A model generated the notes under the pieces. The model was not told the DNA's origin. It searched no databases and saw only the letters and a list, made by a program, of their open reading frames with translations. A stretch of 64,000 nucleotides of DNA from the NCBI GenBank assembly GCA_005281725.1, contig SSBO01000001.1, positions 11,099,776 to 11,163,775 on the forward strand, written 5' to 3'. This stretch comes from Wuchereria bancrofti. Lineage: Eukaryota > Nematoda > Chromadorea > Rhabditida > Onchocercidae. Positions 25,539 to 36,385 of this stretch are shown here, one piece after another; the first letter of the stretch is position 1, and every line of letters begins with the position of its first letter. Made by a program: the position numbers and the translations under genes.

Positions 25539-26991
25539 TTATGATCGAGAAGCATATTTTCCATGTCGTGGGCATGGACAGTAATGAGCATCTGGTCCTG
25601 GCATACCTGTGCTACCTGGCTGAAATGTATTTTTTTTGCTTATTATCGGTTATTTTTAATATTTATATGAATAATTATAATTTTTTATTCAATGATTTAC
25701 CGTTCCAGTTTTGCCATTTTTGCCAGATTTTCCATCCTTACCAGCTCTACCAAGTGGTCCCTGTTCACCAGGTTCTCCATCACTTCCTTGTGCACCATTT
25801 ATTCCAGGTTCACCAGCTGGTCCTGGGGGTCCTTTAGGACCTTTTGGTCCAACTGGTCCAACACCACGTTTACCATCTTTTCCAGGTGAACCAGGCTTAC
25901 CAGGAGGACCATCTGGTCCTTGATCACCTGGCATACCTGGTGGTCCAGCTTTTCCAGGTTGTCCTGGTTTGCCATCTGGTCCTCTCTTTGCACAATCACC
26001 CGGTACACCAATACCACCTGGAAGGCCAACTTCACCAGGTGGTCCTGGTGGCCCTGTTGGACAATTGATACAACCACCAGGAATATGGAAAGTAGCCAGA
26101 AGTGAAACACCACTAACACCTGGACGTCCATCATCACCCTTTGCTCCATCAAGACCTTTCAATCCTGGATCACCGTGAGGACCAGGTGGACCTTTTGGAC
26201 ATCGGTCAGATGGTGCGCTACATTCTGAAAAATATACTCAATATTTCAAAGATTTTTCTTAATATTTCTTATCTTGTTCCATTTGAAATTCAAAATACAT
26301 TTAATCTTTTACTATTCAAAAAATACGAATTAGCAATATCTATTTTTTACTAAATTTTTTTCTTTTTATTTTAAAGACAAACTAACGGCAATGAGCTGGA
26401 AATTGTCGTTTAGCTCGTAAAACAAGGCTTTCAAAATTGCGCTCATATCTGTTTTCACTATGAAGTTCATTTGATCGAACAGATAGAATTTTACTCCATG
26501 TATCATCTGCTATTCCCTATTGTAAAAAAAAAAAAAAAAATTGAAAGATTATTTGTTTTTTTTTTCTTTTTTGAATGAAATTATGATACATTAGTCATTT
26601 AATTGGATGAAATGAATTGATATTATAAATAATTAAACAAAATTATAGTTATTTTTAAGGATTATTATTTTTATGCGTATATTTTCTATATTTTATATGA
26701 AAAAAAAAGTAGTGTAATTTTGAATAAAATTGAAATATTATTAAAATATTATTTTTATTATTAAAATATTAAAATATTATATTGAAATATTATTTTATTT
26801 TCGCTAAATTTAAGACAGAAAAAAAGAAAACTATATAAACTAAAAGAAACCTTAAAATCAGTCATTTCAATGATAACATCACTGTATAAATCATTGATAT
26901 TACTGAAGAGAAAAATGATAGCAATCACTGATAAACCCATGATAAATGCACTAGTCGCCATTCCAAGTGCTATAAGTAATCTTTCTGCCAT
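25539..26991 (-). CDS. Cuticle collagen 2
   Basis: Secreted or membrane-anchored cuticle collagen. Exons from 5': 26991-26851, 26516-26387, 26224-25701, 25619-25539; 876 nt, 291 aa. The start codon lies seven bases past a TAAATTAG acceptor. Residues 1-47 hold a hydrophobic segment and [18 protein letters not shown] (Col_cuticle_N). DDTW is at 51-54, and the processing site R81-A-K-R84 lies at exactly the same residue number as in collagen 1. The Gly-X-Y domain is interrupted by [21 protein letters not shown] and by a Cys-containing GDCAKRG unit. The last exon is 81 nt, as in collagen 1, and encodes [18 protein letters not shown]. Collagens 1 and 2 share the LLATxxIPGGC interruption and look like sister duplicates; collagen 3 differs there. 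Many open frames on the opposite strand over 25.5-26.3 kb are shadows of the Gly/Pro repeat. Confidence 0.94.
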
Positions 26992-28575
26992 CGTTATGCT
27001 AATTTACAACCTGGTGCTAATGGCAGTATTACTTTTTTTTAACACCTGAAATGCTTCTTTTTTTTATTTATCAACTAATTAAGTTTTTGTATTCAATTAT
27101 CATTGATTAGCGAAAGGTTAAATTAAATTTTGTTAGACTTCCTTAAATTCACACCATGTTTGTCTATTTACAATTACTGTAATTCAATGATGAAAACATA
27201 GAAATCATTATATGACAAATTATTAATAATTAATAATTATTAATAACTGTATCAAACGATAATAATAAAATTTGAAATAAAAAAAATTTTATTTCTATCA
27301 TTTGTATTGCAAAGTATTGTTTTTGTTTAAATATGTTAAATTATTCTCTTTTCAGAAAATTAATTTTAATCATAAAATTAATGTAGCAAAGTAAGCTTGA
27401 AATAATAAGCCTAGGATAGATGAATATATTTGATGTATGCTATATCATTTGAATAAATACATGAAAGACTATAAAATGTTGTAATAGAATAAAATTTTAT
27501 TTTTCAAAAGAAAAGAAAAAAATCAAAAATACAATAAGCACAAAAATACTGTCAACAATTATATCATTTAAATAATAAAATGCATCAAAATATTATTAAA
27601 AATTTTTTAATACAATTGTTGTAACACTAAAATGAATACATTTTTTAGTTGTAAGTAATTTTTAAAGTAATATTACGTAGTCTTAGTTTAAAAAAAACAA
27701 TTGGCCGATGTTTCCTAATATACAAATATGATACTCCCATTAAATAAAATTTTTACAATTACTTTTTCTTCTTCTTCTCTTTTTCTCTTCCTCTTTCTCT
27801 TCTTCCTTTTCACTCTTTGATTAAAATACTTTTTAATTTTTCGTTTTTTTTTTCTCTTAAAGAGATATGTAAATATATGATTTGTATTAATTGTTTGAAA
27901 CTATGAAATAAACGTAAAAATGTATGTATGTTAGCATATTTCGTTAATTTCTTTTCATCTCTCACTAATTTTAATTTGAAGAATGAAAAAGAAGAAAGAA
28001 AGAATAAAAGAGAAAAGAGAAAGACAAGAAAAACTTTTGGAATTTTTTGATTTAAAAGTCGTCGATCATTTAAAATTTTTTCATCAATTGTTAAATTATA
28101 TAAGAAGCGGAAAAGTAAAAAAAAAAAAACACAGAGTGCAAATTTTCATTTTTTTTATTACCAAAAAAAAAAACGATTCTTTTTCATCTTCAATTTTTTT
28201 TTTTTTTTGTTTTCTCTGTAGAAATTTTAAAAAAGAAATTTTACCAAATATTTATTAAGCAAATTTTACTCTTTTGATATAAAATATAGTTGAAATATTA
28301 ATTAGATCAGTTAAAAAAAAGATTTTTAATTATTTATCAGTCAATTTTAACTTTATCAAATAGAAAAAATAAAATGAAAATAATAAAACTAAAAAAAAGG
28401 AAAAGACATAACACAATAAATAGAGTTAAAAATTAAAATACATAGTTGATTATTCGGGAAAACTTAAATAAAACAATTATATAATAAACTAAAACTAAGT
28501 AATACAATAAAATTAACTAATGATTCTATGTTGTTAGAATTTGCAAATAAAAAAAAATGAAAATAACTGGTATAA

Positions 28576-28935
28576 CTAACCGAATAAATCTCGGGCACAC
28601 AAGTAAACCGGGAAAATTGGATAAATCTCGGGCGTTAAAGGTAAACCGGGAAATTTGGATAAATCTCAGCATAAAAGTAAGCCGGGATAATTGGACAAGT
28701 CTCGGGCATAGAAGGTAAAGCGGGAGAATTGGACAAGTCTCGGGCATAGAAGGTAAACCGGGAGAATTGGACAAATCTCGGGCATAGAAGGTAAACCGGA
28801 AGAATTGGGTAAGTCCCGGGCATGGAAGGTAAACTGGGAGAATTAGATAAACCGGGAAAATTGGATAAGTCTCGGGCATAGAAGGTAAACCGGGAGAATT
28901 GGACAAATCTCGAGCATAGAAGGTAAACCGGAAAA
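28576..28935. repeat. 38-bp minisatellite, about 9.5 copies
   Basis: Tandem units of 38 bases built on TCTCGGGCATAGAAGGTAAA followed by CCGGGAGAATTGGACAAG, with several diverged units at the left edge and one truncated unit (about 28846-28863). It is far more G+C-rich than its surroundings. Each intact unit carries AAG/GTAAAC on the plus strand, a good 5' splice donor match. Minus-strand open frames over it (28526-28945, 28635-28823) arise from the repeat. Confidence 0.9.
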
Positions 28936-29809
28936 ATGAGCTCATTTAAACAATGTCATCTGTAAACAAAAGGTACTATTAATTCAGCTGACTAACTATA
29001 ACTGAAAGTGAAATGCGTTTCTTAAGAGGAGAAATTTTTTCCGTTTTTGGTCAACTGGTTCTTTTGTTTTTTAAAATTAAGAAAAAAAGTCAAAAACTAA
29101 AAATTTTGTTCGAAAGCTTAAAAATGTCATTTTTGACTGACTGATTGGTTGATTTCTTTTTTTTCATTTACTAGAATTCCTGTTTTTTTTTCACAATTTT
29201 TTCTTCAAAATATGTTAACAGTTTATTATCATATTATGTTGATGAGAGCTTCATTTATTGTTTTTTTCCATTTTTTTTTTTTTTTTNAATTGGACAAGTC
29301 TCGGGCATAGAAGGTAAACCGGGAGAATTGGACAAATCTCGGGCATAGAAGGTAAACCGGAAGAATTGGGTAAGTCCCGGGCATGGAAGGTAAACTGGGA
29401 GAATTAGATAAACCGGGAAAATTGGATAAGTCTCGGGCATAGAAGGTAAACCGGAAAAATGAGCTCATTTAAACAATGTCATCTGTAAACAAAAGGTACT
29501 ATTAATTCAGCTGACTAACTATAACTGAAAGTGAAATGCGTTTCTTAAGAGGAGAAATTTTTTCCGTTTTTGGTCAACTGGTTCTTTTGTTTTTTAAAAT
29601 TAAGAAAAAAAGTCAAAAACTAAAAATTTTGTTCGAAAGCTTAAAAATGTCATTTTTGACTGACTGATTGGTTGATTTCTTTTTTTTCATTTACTAGAAT
29701 TCCTGTTTTTTTTTCACAATTTTTTCTTCAAAATATGTTAACAGTTTATTATCATATTATGTTGATGAGAGCTTCATTTATTGTTTTTTTCCATTTTTTT
29801 TTTTTTTTT
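28727..29809. repeat. N-joined direct duplication (probable assembly or haplotype join)
   Basis: Copy A is 28727-29286 (560 bases) and copy B is 29288-29809 (522 bases), separated by a single N at 29287. They appear identical by eye over minisatellite and unique flank, except that copy B lacks exactly one 38-bp unit. The join falls in a poly-T run. An unmerged overlap between contigs, or two alleles placed in tandem, explains this better than a real duplication. Confidence 0.8.
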
Positions 29810-30912
29810 CATACTTTTTGACATTTGTTAAAACAGTAAAAAGATCACGGTTAAAAATTGATGGAATTCATGATATGAATGAATATAAATAAATAGAATT
29901 GAAATTGTTGTGTAAAGTTAGAAAATTATTTAACCAGTAAAAATGACTAAGTGCAAAAAATGATTCATTTTTGATAAACGTATCTATGACAAATTAATTT
30001 AGTAAATGTTCATTTGTTTATTTCAGTCTTTTTTCTTTCCCCTTTTTTGCTAATTACAATTTTATTATGGTTATTAAAATTTTTAAACTTTTACATTTGA
30101 CAAAAAAATTGAATTAAAATATATGTAATTTAACACATAAAGACGAGAAAAAAATAGATTACAAACAATGATAATTTGTTTTTAACAATTGATCTATTAG
30201 TAATTTTTCTTTTTATTGCGCAATTTTTTTTTTTTATAAAATAAATAGGCGCAATTTTATTACAGATATTTTGTTTGCCTAATTGTTTTGCTGAACTATT
30301 CACAAGTAATAATAACAATTTCTTTTAAGCGTAAATTTTTGTTTATTTTTAAGAAGATATTGTGATAAATTTAAAAATAATTTTATAAGTATTGTTTTAT
30401 TAAAATATCGCCATAAATTTAAAAAAATTTAAAAAATTTCATTTGTCAGCATATAGCTTTTTTTTAATATAATTACATAATTTTAATATAATTACCTAAT
30501 TAATTAATGCTACAGCAAAGAATAAAAATGAAAAAGTTGTTGAAAATTAACAAAAACTTTCACTTACTAATAATTTCACTTTGTGTTGAAATTAATTCAT
30601 TCTTTTTTTCCATTTTAAGTTTTCAATTATTTTATGAAAATTTTCAAAAATTTGCAAATTTTTGGACATTTTTATAATTTGTAAAGTATTAGTTTGAAAA
30701 ATATGAAATGATAAGATTATGTTATTATTAGATTAAATTAATATCTAAACTATTGCAATTATCAATAATTGAAATTGTATCATTAATATTTTGAATATGA
30801 ATGAATTTTGAATTGTTAACAAAAACATTTTAATCACAAAATGATAAAGTTTCGCAGATAATTTTATCAGAAATTCATTGTAACGATTGATGATAAATTT
30901 TTGTTTTCAGCA

Positions 30913-31098
30913 ATGATTGAAAATACCACGGTAAGCGCAATGATACCTATCCATCAAGAAGTAAACTGTTTATGCCACACTGCGCCACAATACAGTCAAA
31001 TAAATTATTTTGAGCATGAAAATAGATTGATCGAAAATTTCGAAATGTACTATTTCGATAGTATTTTCGTTTCGTTTCGAAAACAGCAAACTTTTTAA
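30913..31098 (+). CDS. Candidate single-exon small gene, 61 aa, unknown
   Basis: The ATG lies three bases after a strong TTTGTTTTCAG acceptor (AG at 30909-30910), as for a trans-spliced messenger. The frame runs 61 codons to TAA, and an AATAAA follows within about 12 bases. The product is not low complexity: it starts MIENTTVSAMIPIHQE and contains VNCLCHTAPQY and a Tyr/Phe-rich tail. There is no signal peptide or obvious motif. An alternative is that the first six codons are an exon, since a GTAAGC donor follows MIENTT; a possible downstream exon begins at 31881 in the matching phase. No family was recognised. Confidence 0.35.
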   Translation: MIENTTVSAMIPIHQEVNCLCHTAPQYSQINYFEHENRLIENFEMYYFDSIFVSFRKQQTF

Positions 31099-31120
31099 TC
31101 TAAAATGAATAAATTTTTTT

Positions 31121-31194
31121 TTTTTGACTTTTAATTATTTAAATGTTAAATGTTAGATTTTTGACTTTTAATTATTTAAATGTTAAATGTTAGA
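31121..31194. repeat. 37-bp tandem duplication
   Basis: Two adjacent copies of a 37-base A/T-rich unit beginning TTTTTGACTTTTAATTATTT (31121-31157 and 31158-31194), just past the stop codon of the small candidate gene. Confidence 0.85.
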
Positions 31195-32163
31195 TAAATT
31201 TTATAGAAATGTAACAAATGAATTGAATTATAAAAATTTGAAAAGAAACAAACAAACCAAACAAGTAGTACTATGAAGAGTTGAAATTTGCAATTAATAA
31301 TTATTTTAATAATTAAAAGTGAAACATTCCGTTTTTGTGGTAGCCATAAATTTAATTGTCATTATTTCTCTCTTTTTTTTTTTCAAAGTGTACAATTTGA
31401 AATGCTCAGAATTATTTAATACGAATTTTGTCATTTTTGCTAACTGAAAAATTTAGCGTAATATTTTTGCAAGTATTGTTACAGTGCTGTAAAATAGTAG
31501 TAGAAAGTAATGAGTTTTGACAAATTTAAAATCAAAATTTCAAAATCAAAAATTCAAAAGTTTTGCATTAATCAAAAAAAATGCATTAAAATTTGCATTA
31601 ATCGAAAAAACAAAAATTTTTAAATGCTGAGGTTATATATAATTTATCTGAAGAATTAATTTGTTTTTTTGAAAAAAAAAGTAAAATAACGATGCAAATA
31701 AATATATACAACCTTATCATTTTTTATTTTTAAAATAATTGTTTTTAAAAATAATTGTTCCTCACATCGATAAATTATTGTTTTAAAAAAAATAAAATTG
31801 TTTGTTTCCAACTGAATAAAATTTTGCTTCATAATATTTTTTATATGACAATGAGAAAAACGAATTGTTTGAATTTTTTAGCACCTCGAAATGTCATTCT
31901 ATTCAACGATGCTAAGATTGTATCGTTGCAACGAGAACAAATTCACTGATAATACAAATGAAGCCACTGATAATTGATAAATTTGTGTTCGATTAACACA
32001 AATTTTATTTGATTGAAACTCTTTGAATGCATTTTTCTCGATCAAATTTATATAACATTAAGAAAAATTTTTAAAATTTAAAATTTTTTCAAATTTAAAA
32101 AATCATTATCAGCAATTGTATTAATTGTTGTTTTGATAATTTCCATTTTTTGCTTTATTGTTT

Positions 32164-35100
32164 TCACTGGTTTTGCATAATTTTAGCATTCAATTTTGCT
32201 TCTCCAACAATATTTCCATTCAAAAATTTCATTGCTACTATCTTTTTTACTGTACAATTTGAAATAGTAAAAAATTTTACATTCACTGATATTACATCTA
32301 TGATAGAATTATTAATTGCAAAATGATTAATTTTTTGATTAAAATTTTGAAATTTATTAAAATTATCATTTAAATTCCAAATGATAGTAATTAGTTGAAT
32401 ATTTGTAGCTTTTAAATCTGTAAAACAATCAATTGGTGCAGTGAAATGTGCATCTTCAATGATAATTTCATTAATTGTTAAATTTTGAAATATACCACTT
32501 TCACATAATTTTATAGTAATATTTCCAGGCGCAAAAAAATTTTGAATTTGATGCATTGAACCTGTAATTGTCATTTTTTTTTTTTTGATTAAATTATCAT
32601 ACAAAATAAAATGAAAATGAAATCGATGTACTTTTAGTAAAATTAATTACATCGTATCTAAGCCGTCGTACTGTCTCATTTTCTTTTCGTTTTTTTTTTT
32701 TCTTTATTATCTTTTTTAAATTTGAAATAAACAAATACCAACGACCACTAACAAAATTCTTCTTTCGCTTTTTTTCATTCTTTTTTTTTTTACAATCTTT
32801 ACGTATATTAATGTATCAGCGTAATTTATCTCATATTTTTTTGTTTAAATTTGTTAAATTTTTGTTTTCGTGTTTTTTTTTCACCTCAAATACCATTTAT
32901 TATGTCTAAAAGTTAAAGTTTTAATTATATTTAAATACAAATAATTAATTGTATTAAAATAACTTAATGACACGTGTAGTTGTTAATTTAAAAAAATTTC
33001 AAATTTATTTCTTTAGAAAGAGTAGAAATGAAAATGATAATAGTGATAATTACCAATTACTTATTTTTACTTTTTTACTGATATGATAATTATCAATTAC
33101 TCATTAGCTACACTTATAATTATTAACATTACCAGATGCGCCAGATTGAATGCGCCGTATGTGACAGTCACAAAACAAATTTCAGTTGCTAATATTTCAA
33201 TGATACAATTTTGAAAACAAATATTCTTAATATGTGATAATTCTGAAAATGCATTTGATGGTAAATAGCTTATTGTTATTGTTTATATAAAGAATTGCTT
33301 CGATGATTTTTGATTTTTAAATTTTTTATATTAATAATCTAAAAAAAAGAAAAAATTTTTTTCTTCAAAACAAATATTAATTACAAATTTATAAATTTAT
33401 TTCAAATATTATTTAAAAAAACATAAACTGTTTGATTTAATTTAAATTATTAGTTCTAAAAGAATGTTGTGAGATATTTTAACAAACATTAAAATATCTC
33501 ACATGATAACTTTAAGAATTATGAAATTATTCAATTGACAATTATTGAACATTATGAAATCACATATGTTGTTTAATCAAATTAAAAGTATTAGTTCCAA
33601 AATCAAATTAATTAATTAATTAAAGTTAAAATACTAATTGGATTAAATTGCTTAAAATTACAAAAATAGAATATCAATTATATTTAACCATATTTTTTTT
33701 TCTCTATTTATTAACTAATTAGCATTCTTTTTCATTCTTAATTATTTTTATCAAACTAAGAATGATTAATTACACCAATTAGTATATTTCTATGATTAAA
33801 GATTACATTTCATTATGATAACAAAATAAAAAAAAAGGGAATGAATCTCTTCTTCCAATACATCATAAACTGAAATAATTATTTTTTAAAATACAAAAAA
33901 TAAAATATTTTTTTTAAATATCAAAATAATTGTTTTTCGTTTGAATAAACTATCAAGCAAATGTAAAAATTTTTATTTTAAAAAATGTAAAATAAACTAT
34001 TTTATAATTTTTTACGATAAAATTAATATTTTACTTAAACAAATTTTAATTATATGCTGAATGATTGTATTATTAAATGCCTCATTTAATATTATCACTT
34101 AATTACATGAATTTATCACAAATGAATTAATAAATTTAATTGCTTCGAAATGAAATAATTGAAATTTCTTGAAACGCATTTCATTAAATGCATCTTCACA
34201 TCTGCAATTTAATTATTACATAATTCAAACATTGTGCAAATTGAATAATTTTGCAAAAAATATTTTTAAACTTATCAGTAACTTTTTTTTAGCTCTGTTT
34301 ATTATATTTTAAAATTTATGTTAAACCATAATATGAAATATATTTCTATGCAACAAACATAAGAATTCATCAAAATTTTATCTATAATTCATTTCGATCA
34401 ATATAAAATTTAAGTTTACCTTTGATATACACTTAAAAAGCATATCAAATTACTTATATGATCATAAATTGCATCATATCATACTGTTTATTTGCACATC
34501 AAATTGCTTATTTGCGCAACAAAAATGCATCAAATTTTCTTAAATTATTTTAAAACAAAACAAATATCGCAGTAATTGTATTGGAGCATTTTTTCATTAT
34601 CTCTTTTGATTTTAATTTATTGTACAAATTAAAAAAAAAAGATAAAAAACGATTTATTTAAAAAAAAAAAAAAACTATTAAATGATTGAAAAATTCAAAC
34701 ATAACTTAATAAATAAAAATCAAATGAAATTCAAAAAAATAAAAACTTTTTTTTTTTTTTTTTTATAAAAAATGATCAAATCTGAAAGGTATTCCATCAT
34801 TTAATTTTATTTCCTAATGGATTCTTTTGCATTCAGTTATACTGCTAAAATGTCGCATTGTTTGCTTTTATAAAAAAAAATGAGAAAAAAAAAAGGAGAA
34901 AAAAAAAAACGATGCAACGATTATAAATTAAATTTAAGAATTCTTTGAAAATATTTCATTTGTTTTTATTTTCAATTTTTTTCCTTCTTTTTCAAGGCAA
35001 AATTATGGCTAATTTTAACTATCATTATTTAAATGTTAGCTTTATTTTAAGCAATGAAAAATTCATTCTAACCAAATATTTTTCTTTTTTGCTTATTTAG

Positions 35101-36385
35101 CTAAGAATTAAAAGTAAAATGCTAAATGGCATAGTGTTATTATATTTTAATCATTTAAATTCATAATTATTACTGTTTGGCGCAAATAATTCCATAAAGA
35201 ATAAAATGAAATAAGAAATGAAAGAAATTTCAATTTCAATCATTTAATTTTTGCTTAATGAAAGAAATGAAAAAATTTGCTAAATTTATCAAACATTTCC
35301 GATAATCTAATTATTATAAACAGTTTTTTTTTTTTTTTTCAATTTCAACAGTGACAATTGTTTATTTAGGGATAATTTTGGAATAATTTTTTGTCACCCG
35401 TAAAAAAATGATAGATAAATTTGTTGATAAATAGAATTATTATCTTTCACTCTTGAAAATTTATCATTTTGTAGAATTAATCTTTGCCACGATTTTATCA
35501 AATAGTAAAATAACATTTAGGATTATCTTAATTTGAAAAAATTTACACAATTTCTTGAATGTTATAATAAAAAACAAAAAAATTTCTTTTTTAGACATTA
35601 TCGAATCCGATTGAATCCCATACGATATTTAAAATTTCTAAATTTTTGAAAAAAAAAAACTCACATGAGAATTTGTCTAAACAAATAATCAAAAGAAAAA
35701 AAAAAGTCGCTGATATTTTTGCAATTATCCCAAAACTGGGAATAATCAGTATAGAAGTAAATTAATTAATAAATAAATTAATTAATTATAAGTATAATTC
35801 TAATCATCCGTGCTTCCTGGATAAAACTTAAAATCTTCCACACTAATTAATTGTTTGAAGCTTATGAAATTCACTAAAAAAAAGCATCAAAATTGTTTGA
35901 TCAGTTTGATCTAAACAATTTTCTTTTTGAATTACAATTTTTTTTTTTTCATTGAGTCATTGAGCTATAATAATCGCAACTGAAATTAGCACATTTAATC
36001 TCTTCAATTTGTCCTTTTTTTGTGAATACTTTTAATTTTCAATAAAATTAAACAATTTTTAATGCAAAGTTCATTTAATAATATCACTAAAATTTGTATT
36101 TATTTCAATTTGAATATTAATGTGAAAATTTTCAAAAACTTTTTTTCTTTACCATCTATGAATTAAAATAATACTATTCGTATTGTTCTTCTTGCTTATT
36201 TGAATTCAATTTTTTTTTTTTCAAATTTATTTCAAGAAGAAAAAGATGATTAACACTTAGGAACATATGACAAATCTATTCAAGCATGTGCAATTTAATG
36301 CACAACTAGCTAATGACGATGATGTGAAGATGAAAAGTAGGAAAGTATAACTATTGAACTGGACATTTTGTTGACACTGCGACAT
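32164..36385 (-). CDS. Candidate multi-exon secreted LRR-like protein (model incomplete)
   Basis: Reconstructed from phase-compatible exons on the minus strand. Exons from 5': 36385-36265 (MSQCQQ start, signal-like FLLFIFTSSSLAS, then CALNCTC as in LRR N-caps); 36086-36030 (LNELCIKNCLILLKIK); 35873-35828 (NFISFKQLISVEDF); 35481-35398 (LILQNDKFSRVKDNN); from 34201 to about 34107 or 34120 (CEDAFNEMRFKKFQLFHF); 33242-33177 (LSHIKNICFQNCIIEI); and the terminal exon 32561-32164. The terminal exon ends in TGA and is followed four bases later by AATAAA, good evidence for a real 3' end. The spacing of Leu/Ile/Phe resembles irregular leucine-rich repeats of an extracellular protein. The joins from exon 1 to the 34201 exon keep frame; the join from there to 33242 does not, so at least one exon is missing or a boundary is wrong. 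The terminal exon is the most certain part; exon 1 and the weak acceptor at 35481 are the least. Confidence 0.4.
33468..33503. repeat. Perfect 15-bp hairpin with 6-base loop
   Basis: TGTGAGATATTTTAA (33468-33482) and its exact complement (33489-33503) flank CAAACA. It lies between two putative exons of the LRR-like gene. It could be a fold-back element remnant or a chance structure. Confidence 0.7.

Larger units (their letters stand above)
26999..32153. other. Intergenic region with minisatellite and small-ORF candidates
   Basis: A/T-rich DNA upstream of collagen 2. It contains a pyrimidine-rich tract (27771-27815), a Lys-rich open frame on the plus strand (27983-28258) of doubtful coding value, the 38-bp minisatellite and its N-joined duplicate (28576-29809), a candidate single-exon small gene (30913-31098), a 37-bp tandem duplication (31121-31194), and a possible terminal exon (31881-31977, +) after a TTTTTTAG acceptor. 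Confidence 0.45.

Noticed and set aside
25541..26353. Several plus-strand open frames over collagen 2 (and the like at 18.4-18.8 and 40.2-40.9 kb)
   Set aside because: Antisense shadows of Gly-Pro-rich collagen codons; the minus strand has complete splice structure and family motifs.
28526..28945. Minus-strand open frame of 139 codons with ARDLSN and PGLPSMP repeats
   Set aside because: The 38-bp period is not a multiple of three, so the frame rotates through the repeat; no splice sites or start context.
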